Source: a virus
IMG/VR virus record: IMGVR_UViG_3300043773_002340
Span: 1 to 64,000 of that record
Strand: one strand, 5' to 3'
DNA length: 64,000 nucleotides
The notes beneath the pieces were generated by a model that was given only the letters and a program-made list of their open reading frames with translations, searched no databases and was not told where the DNA came from. Both the position numbers and the translations under genes were made by a program. Positions 51,310 to 59,185 of the stretch are shown here, in pieces. How positions within the stretch are numbered: the first letter of the stretch is position 1; every line of letters starts with the position of its first letter.

Positions 51310-52811
51310 GGGTTCATAACCTCAAGCGTGATCTCGGTGATCGCTGGGTTGCCTGGTTGAGTGAAGAGCGACACAGTAGCCCCAGTGAGTGAAGTATTTT
51401 CGGGAAGTGGCGGATAGAGCAACACAGAAGCTCCCACAATGAGGGTGGCAGGCGGCAACAGCGGCGGCGGCGGATAGGGCAGAGGGTCGGAGTTGACGTC
51501 TACGCCATACAACTCCAGGCCTTCGTATGATGTCCGAAGAAGGGTGGGAGGGGCGAGATAGCGAGGTGTGAAGTTTCTTACTTCCTCCCACAGATTGATC
51601 AGCTGCTCGTCCCAATAGACTGTCAGCCAGTCGGCGATGGGCTCGTAGTCCCGATTTACGATCTCCCGAATGTCATCTTTGAAAAGCTCGCCATTGGGCT
51701 TGTAGGGAATCTGATAGTTATCGACACTGACGATGGCAAGACGGCAAAGTGACACGTTCTCGGGGACGAGATTCGTCGGATAGATCGCGAGTTGCGCACG
51801 AGGCCGCGGAGCGGTCGGTCTTGTGGGAATGTAGAGCAGTCCGGACACGGTGAGTTGGGATGCACTGGTGCGAACGTTGAAGCCCCAGTCCAGTCTCCAC
51901 CTTTTCTGTGGCACAAGATCCGTCTGAAATTCCCAGTAGAATCCCTCACTGTCTCTCTTCGCCTGTTGTTGCTGGACAAGTTTCCACCGTACACCCACTT
52001 CTGAGGAGGCGACGCTCAATGAACATGGCGGCACGTTCTCCGTCAGTTCTGTGCGAATCTTGATGGTGTCCAACTTCCAGGGGAGAACCGACTCCCACTC
52101 GACCCAGCTGTCAGTGGGTTGCTCGTAGTCTGGCATTCCGGGCAAAATGCCCGCCTGAGCGCCCGGAGTGCGATTGACGAGATCAATGAAGTTCTGCCAG
52201 CCCAGTCCGTCTGTGGCTTGTGCGAACAGATTAATCCCAGGAAACGGCCACGGGTCCGCGACATCATCGCTCCTTCTAAAACTGGCCGAAGCACTGTCAT
52301 CCACATTGAAGTTCAGTCCGGCGAGGCAGTAGTCCTCTACCTGAAATGGCAGCGGTTGCGGCTCGTCATCATAAATGAGCTGATAGCAGATGAGATATCG
52401 CCCGTCTGCAACTCCCACCTCCCGAAAATCCACGAAAGTTTTGTAGATGGGAGTCGTTCCCTCTTCCCACACGACAACGCCGTCCTCGATAAGGAGAACA
52501 TCACGATTTTCGGACTGATTGACGTACAGAGAGCCCGGGCCAAACTGATCGTTTCCCGGGGGAATGAGCACGTATCCACGACCGCTCTCCTCAAAGAAGT
52601 CCAGCTGGTACTGCTCAGAGGCTGCGGGCAGCCGCCCGTAAATCGGCCTACCGACGGGGTTCCACTCGGTGGGCTGAACACGCAGTCCTTTCACCTCTTT
52701 GTACTGCTCTGAGAGCAGTTTCACCCTCTGCGGGTTGACCGTTGTGGTGAGTTGAGGGGAGATGCCGAGAACTCCCGAGGAAGAGGGAACTGGAGTGAGG
52801 GCTTGACTCAT
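51306..52811 (-). CDS. Baseplate-region structural protein, 501 residues
   Basis: The protein follows the gpJ-like gene with a four-base ATGA overlap and is itself overlapped by the next gene, so the three are tightly coupled. It is strand-rich and acidic-aromatic (YQLDFFEESGRGYVLIPPGN, DPWPFPGINLFAQATDGLGW, KLVQQQQAKRDSEGFYWEFQ), with a polyproline stretch near residue 450 (YPPPPLLPPATL). The order gpJ followed by a large beta-rich protein is where gpI-like wedge or tail-fibre-attachment proteins lie in other contractile phages. I cannot match it to a named family. The role as a baseplate wedge or fibre-attachment protein is inferred from position. Confidence 0.78.
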   Translation of the reverse strand: MSQALTPVPSSSGVLGISPQLTTTVNPQRVKLLSEQYKEVKGLRVQPTEWNPVGRPIYGRLPAASEQYQLDFFEESGRGYVLIPPGNDQFGPGSLYVNQSENRDVLLIEDGVVVWEEGTTPIYKTFVDFREVGVADGRYLICYQLIYDDEPQPLPFQVEDYCLAGLNFNVDDSASASFRRSDDVADPWPFPGINLFAQATDGLGWQNFIDLVNRTPGAQAGILPGMPDYEQPTDSWVEWESVLPWKLDTIKIRTELTENVPPCSLSVASSEVGVRWKLVQQQQAKRDSEGFYWEFQTDLVPQKRWRLDWGFNVRTSASQLTVSGLLYIPTRPTAPRPRAQLAIYPTNLVPENVSLCRLAIVSVDNYQIPYKPNGELFKDDIREIVNRDYEPIADWLTVYWDEQLINLWEEVRNFTPRYLAPPTLLRTSYEGLELYGVDVNSDPLPYPPPPLLPPATLIVGASVLLYPPLPENTSLTGATVSLFTQPGNPAITEITLEVMNP

Positions 52812-55654
52812 AACGCTAACGTTCCATCACCGTAGGAGACGGGATTTAACGCCTCCTTTCCGCCAGTGGCATAAGAAAGCGCCGGCACCTCACTCGCGTA
52901 GTCCGTGTTCTCCCACACAAAGACACTCTCTGCGCCGAGCGCATTCTTAGAGCGGAGGGAAAACTGAGTGATGCCGAGTTTGATTCCCGACGTATCGGGA
53001 CCATTTGGAGCTTTGATCTGCTCCTCGCACTTGTAGAGACTGACGACTCTCAGCAATTTTCCGCTGAGTTCTTCAATGCGCGCAGTGTCGACCACCTCTT
53101 GCCCGTCCCAGTTGTAGGCCGGAGATTTCGCGGTGAAGTATTTTGTCACGCGGAACATATTTTTTCCATTCTCAGAGAGAACGAGCTCTTCAAAGTTCCG
53201 CAGTCCAGTCGATGCGAAAAATGGAATGGCCGCTTGGTTCGACACGTCGGTCGGAACAAGGATTCCCGCGCTGATGTAGACTGCGGGAGTGAATAGCGGT
53301 GAGAAGTGTCTCGTCGCCACGTACGAAAGGATGGTGTTCTGTTGTCTGAAGAGTGTGGTGTCCCCAGGCGCGAACACGAACATAGGCTTGGGCGGACACA
53401 GTTGCGCCACGCCATTCTCCGAACTTGGGGAGATTTGCCGCTCCAACTCGAGACGGATACTGGGAGAAGTGTCAATTCGCGAGATAAGTCCCTGATCGAC
53501 GAGCTCGGTCATGTCTGCCGATGTTGGGGTGAAGCCAGTCAGCGAGAAATAGTACTCGTTCTCCGATTGAGCCGTAGCGCGATAGCTAATCAGAGTTTGT
53601 GGAGCAAAACGCGGAGAATACTGAAACAGCGGTTGCGAAAGCAAAGCATTGGCAACATTCACAGTCTGAAGCATTCCGCTTTGAATCAGATCGTCAAAAC
53701 TCTCCGACAAAGTTCTTCCAGCGGACGGAAGGAAGGTGAATGTTTTGGCAACATAGGCATATTTCGTGATCACACCCGCGTTGAGATCTACATAGAAATA
53801 GTATGGATCCACCTCTTCATCGGGTCCACCACCGACTGATGGAGTTTTCACCCAACTTCCCTGTGTGTAGGTTCCACCACTTTTTAAGATACTGAGAGTG
53901 GCTTGAATATTGGAGACATTACCGGTTGTTTGCGCTCCAACAGTGTCGTTTGTTGAAGGTTGAAGGGTGAAGTCTGCCGTCGCAACGAAACAGTACCATC
54001 CCACTCGATAGTAGAGATTATCAATCCCCGCCGGTTCATAGAATCGTTTCTGACATCTTCCATTGGAGTCAGGATTCAACTCCTGGTCCATAGCGATGAT
54101 ATCCGGATCGTAGAAACTTGTGCCCTTGTTGTTGACATAGTACTCCGAACCCTCCGCCCACGCGACAAAATCCTTTGGCGCACTGAGTTTACCTTCGAGG
54201 ATAAACGGGGTGGGAGAGAGCGACGCATCAGAAAACTCAAAGTTCTTGAGAACCACAATAAGCGAGTTTTCTGCGTCGGGATTCCTGAACACCTGCCCCT
54301 GGGCGTAGACTCCTGGCGCCCACTTCAGAATCTTTTGGATACAGAGATTTTCGTACAGAACTTGAGCAGTTTTGGACGAGCTATAAGGTGTGTAGGCCTT
54401 AATGACTGGCCACGCTGCTTCAGTTTGTGGAGAGTTCGGATCGCCAATGGTCAACAAGTCATTGACGGAGAACGTCTCCTGTTGTGTTTTAAAGTCGAGA
54501 AGTCTTGTCGATACGACCGACGTGGGATTGACCCCGAGAGGGGTGTTGTACGCCCGAGATCCAAGAATGTCTGGCTCAGAATAACGTGTGTCGGCCGGGA
54601 AAGTTTGTATCAGCGCGGAGTTGACATCCGCCACAGATGGGTCATAGTTCGACGGGAATGTCGCTCCCGGGGTGAGAATGCTGAAAAGATCATTTCTCAG
54701 ACCCAACGAGAATGTCTTCAGAAAACCCGCATACTCTGCAGATGGATCATACGAAAGATCGATCTCATACTGAACTTGACTCAGGTTGATGGGATAGACA
54801 TGACCCTGCATCTCCAGCGGCATGGAGAAATCGACGATGTTTTGAGCGCGCTGAATCTGTTCGTTTGTGGGTTCTGTACCGTCTGGGTTTAGGAAGAAGA
54901 ATGAGATGTGGCCATTGGCGGCCATGTAGTCATTCAACCAAAGATATGTGTATTGCGAGGAACGATTTGGCAGCACCGCAGTGAAAGTGCCCGCACCAAA
55001 GAGATCTTCAAAGAGGTCTTGCCAGTCTTGGGCGGATACTGGGTTCCGACGACGAATGAGAGTGAAGAAACGTTCCTTCGTCTGGTCGAGGGGTTCGACG
55101 TCCGAACCACCCACCGCGGCGATGGGGTTGGTGACACTGTCAACAACAACATCAAGCGAAGACTGCAGGGTGATCGTGTTCGGGGCGACATTGTTGAAAC
55201 TGCCGACCAGAACAGAAGACGCCGGGACCTCACCCACGGACTCATTTGCGCCAAAGACGAGATCCTCTGAGGTGACAAATTCAAAAGACTCTCCGCCTGT
55301 GAGATTGGAATTCGTGGAGAAAGTGGTGCCCGCCAGGATTGTGCTTTGGAATCCCTGCGGCTGAATTTGAATTCTCAAACGTGTGGTCGATGGCGTGCCA
55401 AGGCGACGCATCGCGCCAAGGAATGGGCCGATCCACTCGATCAGCACCGACTCCGGCAGTTGATTTGCCCAGAACAGGAATTCACCCTGAGCGAACGCTT
55501 GACCTTCAAGCAACGCCATCAGCGGGTTGCCCGCGCTGAAATCGTTCAGCTTGGCGTTTGAAGAATCGTAGACCCTTTTCGCAGCCTCGTTGACAAGCTG
55601 CGCCTCGGTCCGAGGGTCAATGTTTACCGCCGGTAACGGAGCATAACGAGGCAT
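52808..55654 (-). CDS. Baseplate J-like protein
   Basis: The product is 948 residues. The N-terminus (EAQLVNEAAKRVYDSSNAKL, LNDFSAGNPLMALLEGQAFA) and the following 250 residues (RLGTPSTTRLRIQIQPQGFQ, ILAGTTFSTN, GSDVEPLDQTKERFFTLIRR) match the gpJ/gp47 baseplate wedge family, which forms the iris-like ring around the hub in contractile tails. Residues TKERFFTLIRRRNPVSAQDW correspond to the conserved block after the first beta domain. The C-terminal 550 residues are a long beta-rich extension (FSASGYT-like strands absent, many YYFY segments) not found in short gpJ proteins. In T4, gp6 has the same role. The family call is confident from the N-terminal third. Confidence 0.87.
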   Translation of the reverse strand: MPRYAPLPAVNIDPRTEAQLVNEAAKRVYDSSNAKLNDFSAGNPLMALLEGQAFAQGEFLFWANQLPESVLIEWIGPFLGAMRRLGTPSTTRLRIQIQPQGFQSTILAGTTFSTNSNLTGGESFEFVTSEDLVFGANESVGEVPASSVLVGSFNNVAPNTITLQSSLDVVVDSVTNPIAAVGGSDVEPLDQTKERFFTLIRRRNPVSAQDWQDLFEDLFGAGTFTAVLPNRSSQYTYLWLNDYMAANGHISFFFLNPDGTEPTNEQIQRAQNIVDFSMPLEMQGHVYPINLSQVQYEIDLSYDPSAEYAGFLKTFSLGLRNDLFSILTPGATFPSNYDPSVADVNSALIQTFPADTRYSEPDILGSRAYNTPLGVNPTSVVSTRLLDFKTQQETFSVNDLLTIGDPNSPQTEAAWPVIKAYTPYSSSKTAQVLYENLCIQKILKWAPGVYAQGQVFRNPDAENSLIVVLKNFEFSDASLSPTPFILEGKLSAPKDFVAWAEGSEYYVNNKGTSFYDPDIIAMDQELNPDSNGRCQKRFYEPAGIDNLYYRVGWYCFVATADFTLQPSTNDTVGAQTTGNVSNIQATLSILKSGGTYTQGSWVKTPSVGGGPDEEVDPYYFYVDLNAGVITKYAYVAKTFTFLPSAGRTLSESFDDLIQSGMLQTVNVANALLSQPLFQYSPRFAPQTLISYRATAQSENEYYFSLTGFTPTSADMTELVDQGLISRIDTSPSIRLELERQISPSSENGVAQLCPPKPMFVFAPGDTTLFRQQNTILSYVATRHFSPLFTPAVYISAGILVPTDVSNQAAIPFFASTGLRNFEELVLSENGKNMFRVTKYFTAKSPAYNWDGQEVVDTARIEELSGKLLRVVSLYKCEEQIKAPNGPDTSGIKLGITQFSLRSKNALGAESVFVWENTDYASEVPALSYATGGKEALNPVSYGDGTLAL

Positions 55655-55660
55655 GATTTA

Positions 55661-56203
55661 TCAACCAACAGGGCACTGATTGCTGGCAGCGGTGCCAGCG
55701 TAGTTATTGCAAGTGGAGTCTGCGCGGGCGTAGAACCCGTTGTCGATGAAGAGATTGTCAAGGCGCTGCTTCAGCATCAGCACGGTGACGAGATCCGCGT
55801 CTCCCATCGAGCTGAACTTTTGATCAAAGGTGGGATTTGAAACACCACCAGCAAACTGATATTTCGAGTTAGTGGTGAAAGAGAGAGGAGCGTTGAGAGG
55901 ATTGTTTGCCGGAACCCCCAAATCAAAACAGCCGGCACCCGCGGATTGTTCGTATCCGAAGTTCCAAGGACCGGTGACGGTCTTAGCGCCAGAAATAGGA
56001 GGTGTATTGTAGCAACCCGACTGCTCTCCAGCAAGAGTCACATAGCGGGAGTCAACACCGTTGGGCCCGCTAAACTGGAGGGAATCGAGACCAAGTTGAG
56101 GATAGTGCCAATCAAGGTCTGCACCATCAAAATATATCTGTTTCGCTCCGTTCAGCCACTGAGAGGTGACAATAACACCGCTCGAAAAAGTCGTCTTCGC
56201 CAT
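55661..56203 (-). CDS. Virion structural protein of unknown family
   Basis: The product is 180 residues. The N-terminus (TFSSGVIVTSQWLNGAKQIY, FDGADLDWHYPQLGLDSLQF) and a central segment (GPNGVDSRYVTLAGEQSG) resemble small structural proteins of cyanophages. The C-terminus contains a leucine-rich helix (DADLVTVLMLKQRLDNLFID) and a cysteine pair (STCNNYAGTAASNQC). It is preceded by its own unit boundary: a strong terminator, then GGGTAAAAC, then a 27-base leader. It is followed six bases later by the gpJ-like gene, so it opens the baseplate operon. A minor virion or fibre-tip role is possible; it is not assigned. Confidence 0.75.
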   Translation of the reverse strand: MAKTTFSSGVIVTSQWLNGAKQIYFDGADLDWHYPQLGLDSLQFSGPNGVDSRYVTLAGEQSGCYNTPPISGAKTVTGPWNFGYEQSAGAGCFDLGVPANNPLNAPLSFTTNSKYQFAGGVSNPTFDQKFSSMGDADLVTVLMLKQRLDNLFIDNGFYARADSTCNNYAGTAASNQCPVG

Positions 56204-56230
56204 CCGAAGTGTTCGGTTCTGTGTTAGGGT

Positions 56231-56238
56231 TTTACCCT
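56231..56238 (-). promoter_or_regulatory. GGGTAAAA junction motif, instance 11
   Basis: GGGTAAAACCC follows the tail-tube terminator by seven bases and precedes the ATG at 56203 by 27 bases. A terminator directly followed by this motif is the best positional argument that the motif starts transcription. Confidence 0.65.
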
Positions 56239-56245
56239 CACACTA

Positions 56246-56270
56246 AAAAGCCCCCGCCGAAGCGAGGGCC
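56246..56270 (-). terminator. Strong rho-independent terminator with UUCG loop
   Basis: On the minus strand GCCCTCGC-TTCG-GCGGGGGC is followed by TTTTTAG. The eight-pair stem (one GU pair) with a C(UUCG)G tetraloop ends the capsid and tail-tube transcription unit. Confidence 0.88.
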
Positions 56271-56286
56271 GAGTGTAGGGTTTGGA

Positions 56287-56730
56287 TCAGTTACGTTCCC
56301 AGTAGTTGCATGTCATCGAGATCTCGATGGTCTGCACATCACCGGAGTCGCGAGCGACTTCAGCGGTGGTGATACTGGTCAGCAGGCATTCGTAAAGAAT
56401 GTACTGACCACCACCAGGACCAGAGTTCAGACCGTCACAGCTGCGAGGAGTCACCGTTACGGTGATCTTCTGACAGTTGTAATCGATCCAAAACTGTTCG
56501 AGGGGTTTGAAGATCGCTGGATCGTACGGGGCGCCGAGAGTAATATCGTCGGCGGTACGAGGACCAACAACGTGGTAGATCCGGTTCCCTGTGCCGTTGG
56601 CGTAAGTTGACGAGTCGCTGGAGTCCTGTACTCCGGAAAACTCGGTGAAGACCGCAGTGAAGGTCGGTCCGCCGGCAGCGGTGAACGAAACTTCGTACTG
56701 GGCCTTTGTTAGTGGGCGCAGAATAGCCAT
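56287..56730 (-). CDS. Tail tube protein (gp19-like)
   Basis: The product is 147 residues. The pattern (LRPLTKAQYEVSFTAAGGPT, FTAVFTEFSGVQDSS, DDITLGAPYDPAIFKPLEQF, VQTIEISMTCNYWE) matches the tail-tube fold of contractile and related tails. In that fold an N-terminal strand is followed by a FxE(F)SGVxxxS loop, and the C-terminus forms the closing strands. Hexameric rings of this protein build the inner tube. The ATG at 56730 has an exceptionally complete Shine-Dalgarno. A strong terminator follows the gene. No sheath gene adjoins it, although sheath and tube are usually neighbours. The family call is confident from the loop and strand pattern. Confidence 0.87.
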   Translation of the reverse strand: MAILRPLTKAQYEVSFTAAGGPTFTAVFTEFSGVQDSSDSSTYANGTGNRIYHVVGPRTADDITLGAPYDPAIFKPLEQFWIDYNCQKITVTVTPRSCDGLNSGPGGGQYILYECLLTSITTAEVARDSGDVQTIEISMTCNYWERN

Positions 56731-56731
56731 G

Positions 56732-56744
56732 GGATCACCTCCTT
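56732..56744 (-). promoter_or_regulatory. 13-base Shine-Dalgarno of the tail-tube gene
   Basis: The minus strand reads AAGGAGGTGATCC, complementary over 13 bases to the canonical 3' end of bacterial 16S rRNA, with seven bases between GGAGG and the ATG. This predicts very strong initiation. Confidence 0.85.
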
Positions 56745-56758
56745 AGTAACTAGCCTTA

Positions 56759-57814
56759 TCAGGCCAGAATGTTGGTGATCATCGCGCCAGAACCGATCAG
56801 ACCGGTGGTGCCAAGGCCCACAGGGTGCACAGCGCGCTCGACGGTGATCTCAGCGCGGACCACGCGACGCTCACGGATGTAGTACTCAGGACGCACGGCA
56901 GGGGTGCCGGTCAGCTGGTAGGTGTAAGCGAAAGCCGGAGTAGCGGCGTTAGCACCACCAGCAGGCATCACAGCGTCAGAAGGACCATTCGGGCTATAGA
57001 ACAGCAGGACGCCGTTCTCAGGGAACACGGGCAGCAGCTGACCGTTCTCGGCCAGATAACGACCCTCAGCCACGCGGATGCCGCGCTCCAGACCGAAGTA
57101 ACGAGCAAGCATGTCCACGTCGATCGAATCGGCGGTGGTGTACTTGATACGCTCGAGGATGCTCTGGTTGGTCAGCAGTTGGTCGAAGATCGCAGTACCA
57201 ACGATCATCGAGTTCGGGCGGATGCCGATCTGGTAGGAGACGGCACGCTTTAGGGTCAGAACAGCTTCGATCGGGTTCGAAGTGGGGTCGCTCCAAGGAG
57301 CAGCACCAGCAGCGGCACCGTAGGAAGTCTCAAACTGAGTGAAGGTCTCGAAACCGAGGCCGGTCTGGGAACCAGGAACGCCGCTGTAAGGCTCGTAAGG
57401 GTTGAAGGAACCGGTCACGGTCACGACTTCAGCCACGGTCTTCTCGTAGGCGTTCATCAGGCGGGACATGGCGTTGCGAGTTTCGATCGCACGCAGGTCA
57501 ACCTGAGCAGGACCTTCGCCGGCGTTCTCGATGACTTCTTCGGGAAGTTCCCAAGCCACCACTTCCTGTTCCAGGGCGTAGGGCTCAGAATCGTAACGAG
57601 TCTGAACGTAAGGGATGTTGGTGCCATATGCACGACGGAAGTCGTTGATGGCGAACTGCTCTTTGCCGAAGCGCAGGATGCGGCCGGCACGAGTCGGAGT
57701 ATCCACAACAGGCGCGATGAAGTTCGCGATGTTGGTGGAGGGGAGCATGAAACCTTGTGCCAGCGTAGTCAGAATAGGATCTACGCCCGCATAGGTTTGG
57801 GCTAGGTTCATCAT
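56759..57814 (-). CDS. Major capsid protein (Mu gpT-like)
   Basis: The product is 351 residues. It matches the Mu-like/HK97-fold major capsid proteins: LPSTNIANFIAPVVDTPTRA near the start, IENAGEGPAQVDLRAIETRN around the spine helix, then GIRPNSMIVGTAIFDQLLTN and YFGLERGIRVAEGRY in the A-domain. It forms the icosahedral shell. Two adjacent ATG codons (57814 and 57811) could both serve as starts. The upstream GGAG lies in a GGAGTACTCC palindrome, and the 100-base leader holds a long hairpin. It is flanked by the decoration and tail-tube genes. The FAE-type cleavage tripeptide is absent from this protein. Confidence 0.92.
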   Translation of the reverse strand: MMNLAQTYAGVDPILTTLAQGFMLPSTNIANFIAPVVDTPTRAGRILRFGKEQFAINDFRRAYGTNIPYVQTRYDSEPYALEQEVVAWELPEEVIENAGEGPAQVDLRAIETRNAMSRLMNAYEKTVAEVVTVTGSFNPYEPYSGVPGSQTGLGFETFTQFETSYGAAAGAAPWSDPTSNPIEAVLTLKRAVSYQIGIRPNSMIVGTAIFDQLLTNQSILERIKYTTADSIDVDMLARYFGLERGIRVAEGRYLAENGQLLPVFPENGVLLFYSPNGPSDAVMPAGGANAATPAFAYTYQLTGTPAVRPEYYIRERRVVRAEITVERAVHPVGLGTTGLIGSGAMITNILA

Positions 57815-57855
57815 GGGAGGGAGTACTCCGTAAGTCTATAAAGATGATTTCAACG

Positions 57856-57909
57856 GGTTGCAACCGCTTGGACTTACACCCCGAAAGAGTAGCCAAGCGG
57901 TGAGCAACC
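57856..57909 (-). promoter_or_regulatory. Long structured hairpin in the capsid gene leader
   Basis: Arms 57856-57861 plus 57863-57871 pair with 57893-57901 plus 57904-57909: six and nine base pairs with a small internal bulge and a 21-base loop. The loop-side GTAAGTC (minus strand, 57877-57871) is complementary to GACTTAC at 57836-57830 beside the capsid ribosome binding site, so a pseudoknot is possible. The loop also holds GGGGTGTAAG, a variant of the junction motif. Confidence 0.7.
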
Positions 57910-57916
57910 AGATTAC

Positions 57917-58345
57917 TCAGCTGAACGAAACTGTCACCATACGGCGACCACCGATGTCGATGAGATCGCGAATGGTGGGCACAGTGCCGTCGGCTTGAAC
58001 AGCGGTGCCGGAAGCCGAAGCTTGACCGATGGCATTCACCAGCAGGGGGCTGTTGAAGGCGATAGGGCCGGAAGCGGGATCCACTTCGATCAGCAGCAGA
58101 CCGGATGTGGCGACAGTGGCCAGACGGGGGCTGGCAGGAGCGTCAGCGAACAGGGGGATGAAGGCTTGGTTCACACCCAGGATGGTGGTAGGAGTTGCGC
58201 CAGGCAGGGTGCAGATGCCCATGGAGGCACCCGCGCTCACGGCACGGAATTCACCGATGGCGACGGAAGGGTCGGCGGTGAAGGTTTCGGCGAAACGGAT
58301 GTACTGCTTGCCGTAAGCAGGAGCAGCGTTAGTCGAAGTAAACAT
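57917..58345 (-). CDS. Capsid decoration/cement protein
   Basis: The product is 142 residues. The small beta-rich sequence (AIGEFRAVSAGASMGICTLP, ILGVNQAFIPLFADAPA, LLLIEVDPASGPIAFNSPLL) has the short-strand, glycine- and alanine-rich pattern of DUF2190-like capsid cement proteins. Those are encoded directly upstream of Mu-like major capsid genes, as here. Such proteins bind the outer capsid surface and stabilise it. One FAE tripeptide occurs at residues 18-20. The gene has its own GGGTAAAA motif 57 bases upstream and precedes the capsid gene by about 100 bases that carry the hairpin. The assignment rests on synteny and pattern. Confidence 0.75.
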   Translation of the reverse strand: MFTSTNAAPAYGKQYIRFAETFTADPSVAIGEFRAVSAGASMGICTLPGATPTTILGVNQAFIPLFADAPASPRLATVATSGLLLIEVDPASGPIAFNSPLLVNAIGQASASGTAVQADGTVPTIRDLIDIGGRRMVTVSFS

Positions 58346-58402
58346 GTCTCAATTACGATTGGACTTTAATGTTGGCAAACGTGGGTTTACCAGTTGGAAT
58401 GG

Positions 58403-58410
58403 TTTTACCC
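58403..58410 (-). promoter_or_regulatory. GGGTAAAA junction motif, instance 12
   Basis: GGGGTAAAACC directly abuts the TAG of the gpF-like gene and lies 57 bases before the decoration gene ATG. Confidence 0.6.
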
Positions 58411-59184
58411 CTATCGGTACTCAATTCGACACCTGCAGCGGTCATAGCACCGACAGCCCTTGCCGGGCATCGGAAGCGAGCCGAGAGGCTGCCATCCTGA
58501 AGCGTCGTAGTTTTTGCAGTCAGGACACACGCGTGGGTCGTGTCTCGAGATTCTCCTCATCTCCTTGTATCCACCATCCTGTTTGTCCATAAAGACGCCC
58601 AGTTGGAAGAAACTGTAAGCGGGAGAAGAGACGTAGCGAAGAACACGACCGAACAAAGAAGGCCAGGTCTTACCGACCGCCCTTTTCTGAGTCGTCTCAA
58701 TGGAGGCCTGCTCAGCGGGTGATGTATCCATCCACTCTTCCGGAAAATCCGGGTCAAGATCGGGATCCACGTCTAAAACTCGGTTGAGATCAGGATCGGC
58801 AAAATCGAGAGAGTCGTCTCCGTATTTGAGAGTGCCATCATCTAAATAGTCCTTGGTTTCTTTTAGGAAGACGTTAAGAGGAGGGAGCATGTCGCCGACG
58901 ATCGACGGCCACGCTTTCTCCATTTTTTCTTTCGGCCGACCGCTGCCCGCTCCGAGATAGACCGCCGCGAGAGCAGAAGTGAGGGTTTTGTCTACGAGAG
59001 CACGTTCGTACTCATCGAATTTCATCTGTCGGTCACGAAGACCTTTGACGATGACTCGACCCTCAGCCTCCATCCTCGCCTCCAGCTTGCCGAGGTCTGG
59101 ATATTTTTTAGCCAGACGCTCAGCTTGCTTGTAGTAGGTCTCTCTCTGACGGGTGGCTAGGCCAACCATCGAGAGAAGATCCAT
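58411..59184 (-). CDS. Head morphogenesis protein (Mu gpF / SPP1 gp7-like)
   Basis: The product is 257 residues. The N-terminal half is helical and charged (QRETYYKQAERLAKKYPDLG, RQMKFDEYERALVDKTLTS). The C-terminal 60 residues (EMRRISRHDPRVCPDCKNYD, GSLPMPGKGCRCYDRCRC) match the signature of the Mu F/SPP1 gp7 family, a cysteine-rich ending with a CxxC and a P...CRC element. Those minor head proteins act at the portal vertex during head assembly and DNA ejection. It starts beside the protease stop and lies between the protease and the decoration gene, the expected Mu-like place. It is somewhat shorter than the family norm. The call is confident from the C-terminus. Confidence 0.83.
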   Translation of the reverse strand: MDLLSMVGLATRQRETYYKQAERLAKKYPDLGKLEARMEAEGRVIVKGLRDRQMKFDEYERALVDKTLTSALAAVYLGAGSGRPKEKMEKAWPSIVGDMLPPLNVFLKETKDYLDDGTLKYGDDSLDFADPDLNRVLDVDPDLDPDFPEEWMDTSPAEQASIETTQKRAVGKTWPSLFGRVLRYVSSPAYSFFQLGVFMDKQDGGYKEMRRISRHDPRVCPDCKNYDASGWQPLGSLPMPGKGCRCYDRCRCRIEYR

Positions 59185-59185
59185 C

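Noticed and set aside
57856-57909. tRNA-like appearance of the capsid leader hairpin
   Set aside because: It is a single long hairpin without D, anticodon and T arms or a CCA-proximal arrangement.
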